Part shown: piece after piece, positions 1 through 6,851 of the stretch | Layout of the letters: each line of letters begins with the position of its first letter | Position numbering within the stretch: position 1 is the first letter of the stretch | From: JAICLL01 sp035252155 | Lineage (GTDB): Bacteria; Planctomycetota; Planctomycetia; Pirellulales; JAICIG01 | Direction: 5' to 3' | Assembly (NCBI GenBank): GCA_035252155.1 | Contig: DATFDL010000553.1 | Span: forward strand, 1 to 8,768 | Length of the DNA: 8,768 nucleotides | Program-made: the position numbers and the translations under genes | Notes under the pieces: generated by a model | What the model saw: the letters and a program-made list of their open reading frames with translations, nothing else | Databases searched by the model: none | Told to the model about the DNA's origin: nothing

Positions 1-53
1 GACTTCGTGAGAAGTCAGGTGGCGCGTACGAGTTGCCGCCAGCCTAGCAGCTT

Positions 54-398
54 CTAGGTCACTGGGCGCGTTGAGCTACTTTGTTCTTCGCGGCCCAACT
101 GCCGCAGCAGGTCGAACGTATAGATGCCGGTGTCGTGGCCGTCGCTGAAGGTGATCGAGTAGGCGTAGTTGCCGACGGGGCGCATGTCGAGCAGCCGCAA
201 CGGCTGCGCCTCGCCGGCCGATAGAATGGGCAGCGCCGTGGGCGGGGGCGGCGGCTGCGAACGCTTTTCGCGGCAGGTAGCGCAAGGGCAAGCTTCGCGC
301 AGCTCGCGATAGGCATAGCTCCGCCGCGCGCCGTCGTTCCACTCGATCAGCAGCCGCTCATCGGCCGTCAAGCTCAGGTTGGTCGGGTGCGATTCCAT
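54..398 (-). CDS. DUF971 (GBBH-like N-terminal domain) small protein
   Basis: A 114-residue protein with the DUF971 fold, related to the N-terminal domain of gamma-butyrobetaine hydroxylase-like proteins. Visible landmarks are I-E-W-N-D-G near residues 18-23, the R-E-L-R-E-A-C-P-C-x2-C segment (Cys 37, 39 and 42) and the C-terminal block V-G-N-Y-A-Y-S-I-x-F-S-D-G-H-D-T-G-I-Y-T-F (residues 75-95). The family occurs alone or fused to Mrp/HCF101-type Fe-S carriers; its biochemical role is not established, so none is given here. A proline run (49-53) forms a loop between the two blocks. The open frame extends upstream to 587, but that part reads through a palindromic repeat and is unlikely to be coding. 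ATG codons at 410, 407 and 398 are possible starts; I chose 398 because it sits just before the domain, and no good SD separates them. It lies 298 bp downstream of the DUF1445 gene on the same strand. Confidence 0.82.
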   Translation of the reverse strand: MESHPTNLSLTADERLLIEWNDGARRSYAYRELREACPCATCREKRSQPPPPPTALPILSAGEAQPLRLLDMRPVGNYAYSITFSDGHDTGIYTFDLLRQLGREEQSSSTRPVT

Positions 399-454
399 CT
401 CCCTCATCATATCGAGCGGCGATGCGTGCGGTAGAGCGGTAGGGTGCTGGAGCC

Positions 455-554
455 GTAGGGTGGGACGAGTGAAACGAGTCCCACCGTTGCCTCCGCATGA
501 TGGGTCACCGTAGCGCAACCGAAAGGTGGGACTCGCAAGCTCGTCCCACCCTAC
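455..554. repeat. Paired palindromic elements (GTAGGGTGGGACGAG inverted repeat)
   Basis: Two hairpin-forming units lie head to head. The first pairs GGTGGGAC at 459-466 with GTCCCACC at 478-485; the second pairs GGTGGGAC at 525-532 with GTCCCACC at 543-550. In addition, the 15 bases at 455-469 are a perfect reverse complement of 540-554, so the whole block is one larger inverted repeat. It is non-coding and lies between the DUF1445 and DUF971 genes. It looks like a REP-type dispersed element; its copy number elsewhere cannot be seen here. Confidence 0.7.
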
Positions 555-592
555 CACTACGACTGCGATTCGGCTCCGCGCCCTCATTCGCT

Positions 593-672
593 ATGTGGCA
601 CACCCGCCCTCGGCTGTGCATCGCCGACGCCAGTCGGCGTAGCGGACCCAGCCGAGGGCGGCTGGTCCACAT
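593..672. repeat. Large nested stem-loop downstream of DUF1445 gene
   Basis: A 13-bp perfect stem (604-616 with 649-661, core CCGCCCTCGGCTG) encloses a 7-bp stem (622-628 with 633-639, CGCCGAC/GTCGGCG, 4-nt loop). A further 6-bp arm (593-598 with 667-672) lies outside it after a symmetric internal loop. It begins 25 bp after the DUF1445 stop codon. There is no T-tract on either side, so it is not a typical intrinsic terminator. It could be a REP-like element or a 3'-end structure that stabilises or ends the amidase-DUF1445 transcript. Confidence 0.6.
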
Positions 673-696
673 GCCGATTTTGAATGTCAAAACCGA

Positions 697-1494
697 TCAG
701 AAATTGTTGCTCGCACGAAGATCGTCGCGCAAATCCGTGACAAACATGCAGCCGGGGCTGTGCGTGATGGTCAGTTCGGGCCGGGCGGCGGCCAGGGCCA
801 ATTGCGGCGTCACGCCGCACGCCCAAAAGACGGGCAGTTCGCCCGGCTCGATCGTCACGGCATCGCCAAAGTCGGGTCGCATGAGGTCGGCGACGCCAAT
901 CGCCGCCGCGTCGCCCGCGTGGACCGGCGCGCCGTGCATCGTCGGATACTGCGCGGTGATCTCGCGCACGCGCGCGATTTGCTCGGGCCGATAGGGCCGC
1001 ATGCTCACCACCAGCGGACCGGCAAAGCGGCCGGCCGGCGCGCAGGCGATGTTGGTGCGATACATCGGCACATTGCGGTGTTGCTCGATGTGCCGCACCG
1101 GAAGTCCCGCGGCGATCAGCGCCGCCTCGAACGTGAACGAGCAGCCGAGCAAAAAGCCTACCAGGTCGCCGCGCCATAGCTCGCGAATGTCGGTCGGCTC
1201 GCGCGGCTCCGCTTTGCCCGAGCGAAAGACGCGATAGCGCGGCACGTCGGTCCGCAGGTCCGCGCCGGGCGCCGAACGCCGCGGCTCGGGATCGCCCGGC
1301 TCAAGTTGCTCGATCAACGGGCATGGCCGCGGATTCAGGCGGCAGAACTCGGCAAAGTCGGCGGCGTCGCGGGCGGGCAAGATCACCACGTTCGCCTGCG
1401 CGAAGCCCGGCGCCAGCCCCGCCGTTGGCCCGGTGTGCTTGCCCGAGCGAATGGCGGCGCGTAGCCGGGCCGCCTCGGACGCAGGCGCGCTCAT
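697..1494 (-). CDS. YcsI-family (DUF1445) putative hydro-lyase
   Basis: A 265-residue protein of the DUF1445/YcsI family, usually annotated as putative hydro-lyase. Family blocks run the full length: G-C-S-F-T-F-E (117-123), N-V-P-M-Y-R-T-N (141-148), S-M-R-P-Y (164-168), H-G-A-P-V-H (187-192), P-V-F-W-A-C-G-V-T-P-Q (221-231) and H-S-P-G-C-M-F-V-T-D (245-254). The length fits a complete single-domain member. In Bacillus subtilis ycsI lies beside the 5-oxoprolinase genes, and in animals the domain is fused to the catalytic domain of D-glutamate cyclase; its own activity is not settled. The ATG overlaps the amidase TGA as ATGA, with a modest GGAG at 1505-1508. This arrangement suggests translational coupling and a shared substrate pathway. 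There is no signal peptide, so it is likely cytoplasmic. Confidence 0.9.
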   Translation of the reverse strand: MSAPASEAARLRAAIRSGKHTGPTAGLAPGFAQANVVILPARDAADFAEFCRLNPRPCPLIEQLEPGDPEPRRSAPGADLRTDVPRYRVFRSGKAEPREPTDIRELWRGDLVGFLLGCSFTFEAALIAAGLPVRHIEQHRNVPMYRTNIACAPAGRFAGPLVVSMRPYRPEQIARVREITAQYPTMHGAPVHAGDAAAIGVADLMRPDFGDAVTIEPGELPVFWACGVTPQLALAAARPELTITHSPGCMFVTDLRDDLRASNNF

Positions 1495-2852
1495 GGCTCT
1501 GCGACTCCGTCAGGCTGGAAAACCTGACCTGCGATTTGCTCGCACCAGGCGGCGGCGGCAAAAAGCTGCGGCTCCTGCCAGGGCCGGCCAATAAGCTGCA
1601 ACGACAGCGGCAGCCCGTCGTCGGCCAGTCCACAGGGAAACGAAATTGTCGGATAGCCGGTGTAACTCCAGGGCGAGTTGAACTTTGGGTCGCCTGTAAT
1701 TTTGATTCCGGGCGCGGTATCGGTCGTGGCGGGCGTCACTAGCACGTCGACGTCGGCAAAGCACGTAAGCATCGCTCGCCGCAGCCGCTGCTGATGCACC
1801 AGTGCCGCGGCGTAATCAATTGCAGACGTCGCAAGTCCTTCTTCGATCAAGGCGGCGATGTTCGGCCCATACTGACCGGCATGCTCTCGGTAGGTGGCCC
1901 GGTGGTAGTCGGCGGCTTCGACCGCCATCACGCGCCGATGCAGAGAGAGCACATCGGCAAACTCGGGCGGCAGCGACACGGCGCGAACCGCGGCCCCCGC
2001 CGCGCGCAGCCGTTCCAGGGCCGACCGCGTGACCTCGGCCACCGCGGGAGCTGCCCCAGTCATAAAAAAATCTTCCAGCACTCCCAACCGCGGCACGGCG
2101 GGTTGATCGGGTGCCGCAGCATAATCGGGCGCCGGCCGCTCGACCGACACGGGATCGCTGGCGTCGTAGCCCGCCAGGCAATTCAGCAATAGGGCCAGGT
2201 CGGTCACCGTCTTGGCGATCGGTCCGGGATGGTCGAGATGAAAGCTGAGCGGCACGATGCCCGTCAGGGGCGCGCGGCCGTACGTCGGTTTACACCCCGC
2301 GACGCCGCAGTAACTGGCGGGTCGCGTGATCGAGCCGCCGGTTTGCGAGCCGACGGCGCCCAGACACATGCCGGTTGCCACCGCGGCGGCCGACCCGCTG
2401 CTCGATCCACCGGGCGTGCGCTCGTAGTTAAACGGGTTACGGGTTGGTGGTGGGTCGAAGCTGGCGAATTCGGTGGTGACTGTCTTGCCGAGAAAAACGG
2501 CCCCGGCCGCGCGCAGTCGGGCGACGATCACCGCGTCGCGATCGGCGCGATGGTGGCTGCGCAACGGCGAGCCGGCCCGCGTGGGCCAACCTGCCACATC
2601 GACAATGTCCTTAATGCCCAGCGGAATGCCGTGCAGCGGCCCGCGGTAACGGCCCGCGGCGATTTCGTCGCCCATGCGCCGCGCGGTCTCGCGCGCCGCC
2701 TGCTCGTCGATCAATACCCAGGCGCGGATCTTTGGCTCGAAGCGCTCAATCCGCTCGAGACAATTTTCGACCAGCGATAGGGGTGTCAGTCGGCGGGACT
2801 GAATTGCCTGCGCCGCTGCAAGAATCGTCGATGGTAAGTCGGTGTGGCTCAT
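1491..2852 (-). CDS. Amidase signature family hydrolase
   Basis: A 453-residue amidase-signature serine hydrolase that should cleave a carboxamide to acid plus ammonia or amine; the substrate is unknown. The Ser-cisSer-Lys triad is visible: Lys81 in G-I-K-D-I-V-D-V-A-G, cis-Ser150 in P-G-G-S-S-S-G-S-A-A-A-V and nucleophile Ser174 in G-S-Q-T-G-G-S-I. The 24-residue spacing between the two serines is the same as in characterised members (FAAH S217/S241). Q170 replaces the aspartate found in GatA-type enzymes (G-x-D-T-G-G-S), which points to the aliphatic-amidase or allophanate-hydrolase-like branch rather than a Glu-tRNA amidotransferase subunit; no gatB or gatC is nearby. The frame opens from TTG at 2903, but ATG at 2852 is where the conserved region begins. 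The gene is full length and overlaps the next by 4 bp. A mis-annotation as gatA would be easy. Confidence 0.92.
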   Translation of the reverse strand: MSHTDLPSTILAAAQAIQSRRLTPLSLVENCLERIERFEPKIRAWVLIDEQAARETARRMGDEIAAGRYRGPLHGIPLGIKDIVDVAGWPTRAGSPLRSHHRADRDAVIVARLRAAGAVFLGKTVTTEFASFDPPPTRNPFNYERTPGGSSSGSAAAVATGMCLGAVGSQTGGSITRPASYCGVAGCKPTYGRAPLTGIVPLSFHLDHPGPIAKTVTDLALLLNCLAGYDASDPVSVERPAPDYAAAPDQPAVPRLGVLEDFFMTGAAPAVAEVTRSALERLRAAGAAVRAVSLPPEFADVLSLHRRVMAVEAADYHRATYREHAGQYGPNIAALIEEGLATSAIDYAAALVHQQRLRRAMLTCFADVDVLVTPATTDTAPGIKITGDPKFNSPWSYTGYPTISFPCGLADDGLPLSLQLIGRPWQEPQLFAAAAWCEQIAGQVFQPDGVAEP

Positions 2853-2947
2853 CGTGCAAACTGGTAGCACGGTTTTGCTGAGTCGGTTATCCTCACAGGA
2901 CAAATTAACCGCGGGAAATGCTCATGGCAATGACTTCTTGATGCTGA
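2853..2947. promoter_or_regulatory. Divergent intergenic region, amidase / glycosyltransferase
   Basis: This 95-bp gap must hold the promoters for both divergent genes. Toward the amidase there is a weak sigma-70-like pair: TTGCCA (2925-2930) and TAATTT (2902-2907) with 17-bp spacing, read on the minus strand; the -10 matches poorly. A short hairpin (CGTGC 2853-2857 with GCACG 2867-2871) abuts the amidase start. No clear promoter boxes or SD are seen for the plus-strand gene. Confidence 0.3.
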
Positions 2948-4054
2948 ATGCAACTGCTGTTCTACATCAGCGGGCATGGCTACGGCCATGCAACCCGCTC
3001 TTCGGAAGTGCTTCGCGAAATTGCCCGTCAACAACCCGACTGGCGGTTGCACGTGCGGAGCAATGTGCCCGAACGTTTGTTCGCCGGCATCGACCGTTTG
3101 ACGTTTCACCGGCTGCCCGAATCGCTCGATCCGGGCGTGGTCGAGGACGCCGATTCGCTGGGCATCGACGTGGCCGCGACGCTCGATGAGATCGAACGGT
3201 ATCATCGCCGACGCTTGCAAATCATCGATACCGAAGTCGCCTGGGTCCGCTCCCAGAAGATCGCCCTGATCGTCGCCGATTTTCCTCCGCTGGCGGGCGA
3301 AATTGCCGCCGTCTGTGGAGTGCCGTGTGTGGGCGTCGGCAACTTCACGTGGGACTGGATTTATGAGCCGCTCTTTGAACACGACGAACGGCAATTTCTG
3401 CAAGCATGGCTGCGCGGCGGTTATCGCAAAATGCATTGCTGGCTTAAACTGCCTTTCAGCCACGAAGAGAACGGCGATGTGTTTCCGCGCGTCGTTGACG
3501 TCCCACTTGTGGCGCGGCGCCCGCGTCGGCCGGCGGCGGCGGTGCTCGAGCAATTGGGAATCGACGCCGGAGACCTCAGGCCGCGGGTGGTGTTGGCGAT
3601 GCGCGGCCGCATTCCCCCGGCGGCGCGGGACGCGGCGGTGAAAGGAAACCAGGACCTGCTTTTTTTGCACTTCGACGCGGCCGACACCGGACAGCCGAAT
3701 GAAATCGGCGTGACGCTGAGCGTGGATCTTGCCTTCCCCGACGTATTGAATGTAGCCGACGTAGTGGTCTCGAAGTTCGGTTACGGGATGGTGTCGGAGT
3801 GCATCGCCGCCCGCAAGCGCCTGCTTTGTCCGCCGCGGCTGAATTTTCGCGAGGACGAAATCTTTGCCGGCGAGGCGCCCGCACAACTTCGCCTGAAAAT
3901 GATTTCGCAGGCAGATTTCCGTGCCGGCCGCTGGTCGCAGCCGTTGCGGTGGTTGCTCGATCAGCCGGTTCTTGAATCGACACTGCCCATCGACGGAGCG
4001 GCAGTCTGCGCCCGCGAGATCGCGCGGATCGCCGCTAGTCATGTGCCGGCTTAG
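2948..4054 (+). CDS. GT-B-type glycosyltransferase-like protein, related to the N-terminal domain of plant L-arabinokinase
   Basis: A 368-residue protein with two Rossmann-like halves as in GT-B glycosyltransferases. The N-terminal S-G-H-G-Y-G-H-A-T-R (8-17) is the glycine/His loop expected near the acceptor or nucleotide sugar. Further blocks are G-V-G-N-F-T-W-D-W-I-Y (129-139), L-P-F-S-H-E (168-173), V-V-D-V-P-L-V-A-R-R (182-191), D-V-V-V-S-K-F-G-Y-G-M-V-S-E (271-284) and N-F-R-E-D-E-I-F (299-306). Together these closely match my recollection of the N-terminal, non-kinase half of plant arabinokinase ARA1. No GHMP kinase domain or separate kinase gene is present nearby. There is no signal peptide or membrane segment, so it is likely cytosolic. 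Donor and acceptor are unknown. Start ATG 2948 immediately precedes the first strand; no SD is visible. A long antisense frame over this gene is a composition shadow. Confidence 0.85.
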   Translation: MQLLFYISGHGYGHATRSSEVLREIARQQPDWRLHVRSNVPERLFAGIDRLTFHRLPESLDPGVVEDADSLGIDVAATLDEIERYHRRRLQIIDTEVAWVRSQKIALIVADFPPLAGEIAAVCGVPCVGVGNFTWDWIYEPLFEHDERQFLQAWLRGGYRKMHCWLKLPFSHEENGDVFPRVVDVPLVARRPRRPAAAVLEQLGIDAGDLRPRVVLAMRGRIPPAARDAAVKGNQDLLFLHFDAADTGQPNEIGVTLSVDLAFPDVLNVADVVVSKFGYGMVSECIAARKRLLCPPRLNFREDEIFAGEAPAQLRLKMISQADFRAGRWSQPLRWLLDQPVLESTLPIDGAAVCAREIARIAASHVPA

Positions 4055-4106
4055 GTAGGGTCGCACCGGTTCTGCGGGTAACGCGGAATTGCAGAGTTCG
4101 TGAGAA

Positions 4107-4125
4107 GACGGCCTGGAAGGCCATC
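4107..4125. repeat. Short palindrome between glycosyltransferase and CBS genes
   Basis: GACGGCCT and AGGCCATC form an 8-bp stem with one C-A mismatch and a 3-nt loop. A second, wider pairing, GCAGAG (4091-4096) with CTCTGC (4133-4138), surrounds it. It lies about 50 bp after the glycosyltransferase stop and has no T-tract. It may be a dispersed repeat or a weak transcript end. The surrounding gap (4055-4216) has no other clear feature apart from the SD of the next gene. Confidence 0.4.
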
Positions 4126-4204
4126 CTACGTGCTCTGCGCAAGCCGGTTTTGCGGTTTGCCAATCGTTCAATTTTGTCCAAAGCTTGGGCTGGACCTGAC
4201 GATT

Positions 4205-4211
4205 GGGGGAG
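4205..4211 (+). promoter_or_regulatory. Ribosome binding site of the CBS-domain gene
   Basis: GGGGGAG, 5 nt before ATG 4217. It decides the start against the longer open frame from 4100, whose first 39 codons would run through the palindrome at 4107-4125. Confidence 0.65.
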
Positions 4212-4216
4212 CGCGG

Positions 4217-5062
4217 ATGAACGACAAAATGACGGCGGAACTCAAGGGGCTGGTGCGCGACGCCATGAGCGACCAGATCGTGGCGGTGACACCCAAAGCG
4301 TCGGCTGCCGAGGCCGCGGAGTTGCTCGCAGAAAATGGCGTGCGGCATGCCGTCGTCGTCGACAGCGACCGACACGTGGTCGGCGTGGTGTCGCAGCGCG
4401 ACGTTCTGAAGCACTTCATCCAGTCGATGGCCGAACAAGGTCCCTCGGAGTCGGAAACGGAGGAGCGCGCCCCGTGGGAACTCGGCAGCCTCATTCAACG
4501 CGAGCCGGTCACGGTGTTGGCCGACGTCTCGCTGGCCAGCGCCGGCATGGTGCTGACCAATTCGAAGATTGGTTGCCTGCCGGTCGTCGACGAGAACAAG
4601 CGGCTCGTCGGCAGCTTGAGCATCGTGGATATCCTGCGGCATATTGCGGGCAAGCGGGGTCCGCAGCTTGAAGAAGAATTCAAACTCTATAAGCCGGCGG
4701 CGGAATCAAAGCCGCAGATTCCGGCGTTTTTCCGCCGCTCGAACGGCGCGCTGGTCATGCCGCTAAGTTGCCTTGACGACGCCTCGTCGTTGCCGAGCTT
4801 CGCCGTATTGGGCTATGACGGCCAGTCAGGACGGATCTTGGTGAAGCTCACCTCCGAAAAGGAGGACGGGGCTCGCAAGGTGGTGCGCGACAACGATCTG
4901 TTTGTGATTCCGGCGAGCGATTTCGTCGCCTGTTTCGACATCAAGTTTCATGGCAGCGCGTTCGAGATCACGCGGCATGCGCGAACGGGATGCTTTATTC
5001 TCAGCCCCAAGCAAACGGCCCCTCGGCCGCCCGCGGCGCCGCTGGCGCCGGTGAAGAAGTAA
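4217..5062 (+). CDS. Tandem CBS-domain protein with uncharacterised C-terminal domain
   Basis: A 281-residue protein. Two CBS motifs form one Bateman module: CBS1 at about residues 12-70 (A-M-S-D-Q-I-V-A-V-T-P, then V-V-G-V-V-S-Q-R-D-V-L) and CBS2 at about 88-145 (L-I-Q-R-E-P-V-T-V, then L-V-G-S-L-S-I-V-D-I-L). An acidic linker (74-85) separates them. CBS pairs usually bind adenosine nucleotides and regulate an attached or partner protein. Residues 146-281 are a soluble domain I do not recognise, with alternating hydrophobic strands (S-F-A-V-L-G-Y-D-G, I-L-V-K-L) and a Pro/Ala-rich tail ending in K-K. There are no membrane segments. The next gene, a GAF/SpoIIE-like protein, starts 127 bp downstream on the same strand, so a joint sensory role is possible but unproven. 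Confidence 0.85.
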   Translation: MNDKMTAELKGLVRDAMSDQIVAVTPKASAAEAAELLAENGVRHAVVVDSDRHVVGVVSQRDVLKHFIQSMAEQGPSESETEERAPWELGSLIQREPVTVLADVSLASAGMVLTNSKIGCLPVVDENKRLVGSLSIVDILRHIAGKRGPQLEEEFKLYKPAAESKPQIPAFFRRSNGALVMPLSCLDDASSLPSFAVLGYDGQSGRILVKLTSEKEDGARKVVRDNDLFVIPASDFVACFDIKFHGSAFEITRHARTGCFILSPKQTAPRPPAAPLAPVKK

Positions 5063-5189
5063 AACTCCGCACCACCGCTAAATTCGGTTCGCGACTCAAA
5101 GCTTCGGCAGCTTCACGCCGATGCTGATAAAACGTGCCGGTCAGGGAGGTTCGGGCGGCAGTTGCTTTCGACTTCCTGGTGGTGCTTTC

Positions 5190-6848
5190 GTGACCAAACC
5201 TGTTCCGAACGGTTACCCGCGGCTTTATAGCGAGGCCCTTCCCGAACCGCCCCACCGCGGCCGCGATGCCTGGCCCGGTATGGAGAAGCTATGTCGGGCG
5301 TTTGAACGTGCCACCGGCTGGCCGCTGGAATGTCTGCCCGGCGAGACGCCGGCCAAAGACGTGAAGCTGGTTTGGTCGGCCTCCGAGGACACCGCCACGG
5401 CCATCGGCGCTCAGATTCACGTCGGTTTGGCCGGTGGGCCGGCCGACGAAGCGCCGCACGAGCCTTCAACACCGGTGGAACTGCCGGCGGCGGTCGAATT
5501 GGCGGCGACCTTAGGCGAGCTGGTCGCCGAAGTCGCTCAGTTGCGACAAGCCGTCTGGCGGCGCGAGGCCGAGCTCGCGGCACAGGTGCCGGTATCCCCC
5601 CAGCGAGAATCGCCACAGCATCTGGCCGACCGCCTTGAAGCCTCGCTGGCGGGCGCCGCCGATGCCGCGGGCTGCCAGTCGGCCGCGCTTTACTTGCTCG
5701 ACGAGTCGACGACGCACCTCAAGTTGCGTTCGGTCCGGGGTCTGCCGCGGCAACGATTGCTCGCCCCGCCGCGCGAACTGGCTCAAGCCAATGCCGATCT
5801 CGAAGCATTGCTCGGCCACGCAGTCGTGGTGGAGGACGCTGCCGGACAGCCCGACTGGAGACTGCCCGAACGCGCCGCCTCAGCGGTGTGTGTACCGGTG
5901 TCGAGCGCTACGATCCCGCTGGGCACGCTGTGGGTGTTTGGCGAGCGGCCGCGCGCGTTCAGCGACGTCGACGTAAACCTCATCGAGATCGTGGCGGGCC
6001 GCATTGCCGCCGAACTGGAACGCGAAACCTTGCTGGCCAGTGGTGTCGCGGGCGCGCGGCTCGAACGTCAATGGGCGGCGGCCGGCCGTTGGCAAGAACA
6101 ACAACTGCCACAAATCGCGCCGTTGGTCGAGGACTGGCAAGTCGCGGGGTGGACGCGGTTGGCTGCGGAAGTCGGCGGCGATTTTCACGACTGGTTTGTC
6201 CGCGATGATGAGAGGTTGGGTGATGAGAAGTTGGCTCTCGCGCTGGGCAGTTGCGCGGGATCGCGCGCCTCGACGGCGCCGGTCGAACGGTCCTCGGCGA
6301 CCAGCGTGGCCCCATCCAATCTCGAAGCCGCGCTGGCGGCCGCCTCGCTACGGGCAGCGCTCCGCGCCCTTGCAGAACACGTGGATGAGCCCAATAAACT
6401 GGTGGAGCGCGTCAGCCGGACGCTCTGGCGCGGCTCGCCCGGAGACCAATCGGCAGATCTGTTTTACGCCGTAGTCGCGCCGGGCGAAGGCCAAGTGCGA
6501 TACGCATTGGCGGGTCAGATTGAAGCCCTCGTACTATCGCCGCGCGGCGTAAGGCGCTTGTCCGCGCCTGGGCCGGCGCTCGGCGGTGATTCCGAAGCTC
6601 GCTACTTCGACGGCCACGCGACCATCGAACCCGGAGAGGCGTTGTTGGTCTTCAGTCCGGGCGTGCGTGCGCTGCTGCAATCGGCCGACGCTTCGCCGTG
6701 CTTCGACGACCTGGTCGCGCGCCTCCTGCCGCATCTCGATCAACCGGCGGCGGTCTTGGCCGAGTTGGCCCGCGACCAGCTCACCACGATATTGGCCGAC
6801 GCAGCCATCGATGGCGCCGCGCTCGTGCTCAAACGCCGGACGCATTAG
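5190..6848 (+). CDS. GAF domain plus degenerate SpoIIE/RsbU-type PP2C phosphatase domain protein
   Basis: A 552-residue cytoplasmic signalling protein. Residues about 97-132 are Leu/Glu-rich and may form a coiled coil. A GAF-like domain covers about 144-280, ending in the F-S-D-V-D-V-N-L-I-E-I-V-A-G-R-I linker helix. A SpoIIE/RsbU-like domain covers about 300-550, introduced by W-Q-E-Q-Q-L-P-Q-I-A-P-L and carrying V-G-G-D-F-H-D-W-F (328-336). RsbU-type enzymes dephosphorylate anti-sigma-factor antagonists. Here the usual G-D-x-x-G is G-S-C-A-G (353-357), the A-G-H is A-G-Q (441-443), the T-D-G is S-P-G (489-491) and the last D-D is I-D (540-541), so catalysis is doubtful. I chose GTG 5190 because codons 5121-5189 have low GC at third positions (about 10 of 24) whereas the following codons are GC-rich; ATG 5121 and ATG 5280 are alternatives. 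No SD is convincing at any of them. Confidence 0.8.
   Translation: MTKPVPNGYPRLYSEALPEPPHRGRDAWPGMEKLCRAFERATGWPLECLPGETPAKDVKLVWSASEDTATAIGAQIHVGLAGGPADEAPHEPSTPVELPAAVELAATLGELVAEVAQLRQAVWRREAELAAQVPVSPQRESPQHLADRLEASLAGAADAAGCQSAALYLLDESTTHLKLRSVRGLPRQRLLAPPRELAQANADLEALLGHAVVVEDAAGQPDWRLPERAASAVCVPVSSATIPLGTLWVFGERPRAFSDVDVNLIEIVAGRIAAELERETLLASGVAGARLERQWAAAGRWQEQQLPQIAPLVEDWQVAGWTRLAAEVGGDFHDWFVRDDERLGDEKLALALGSCAGSRASTAPVERSSATSVAPSNLEAALAAASLRAALRALAEHVDEPNKLVERVSRTLWRGSPGDQSADLFYAVVAPGEGQVRYALAGQIEALVLSPRGVRRLSAPGPALGGDSEARYFDGHATIEPGEALLVFSPGVRALLQSADASPCFDDLVARLLPHLDQPAAVLAELARDQLTTILADAAIDGAALVLKRRTH
6206..6235 (+). repeat. Imperfect 15-bp tandem duplication inside the phosphatase-like gene
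   Basis: TGATGAGAGGTTGGG is followed directly by TGATGAGAAGTTGGC, 13 of 15 bases identical and in frame. It adds a D-E-R-L-G / D-E-K-L-A repeat just after the G-G-D-F-H-D motif. Confidence 0.6.
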
Positions 6849-6851
6849 CTT

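Noticed and set aside
4..14. TTCGTGAGAAG also present at 4097-4107
   Set aside because: An 11-base match is expected several times by chance in a window of this size; both copies are near gene ends but no longer shared sequence is seen.
399..587. N-terminal extension of the DUF971 protein from 587
   Set aside because: It would translate the palindromic repeat at 455-554, and the family does not need these residues.
2229..2780. 183-residue plus-strand frame within the amidase
   Set aside because: It is antisense to the conserved amidase core including the catalytic Lys and Ser residues; the product is Arg/Ala/Gly-rich and without motifs.
1491..2852. Amidase as GatA, a Glu-tRNA amidotransferase subunit
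   Set aside because: The motif has Q instead of D before T-G-G-S, there is no gatB or gatC nearby, and the gene is coupled to DUF1445.
4100..4216. N-terminal extension of the CBS protein
   Set aside because: It covers a palindrome and lacks an SD, while ATG 4217 has GGGGGAG at 5 nt and directly precedes the CBS domain.
2849..4642. 597-residue open frame on the minus strand, antisense to the glycosyltransferase and CBS genes
   Set aside because: It is a GC-composition shadow: the plus strand carries recognisable family motifs throughout, and the antisense product is His/Arg/Gln-rich with no domain.
5099..5113. AAGCT/AGCTT hairpin between the CBS and GAF genes
   Set aside because: A 5-bp stem with no T-tract is too weak to call a terminator.
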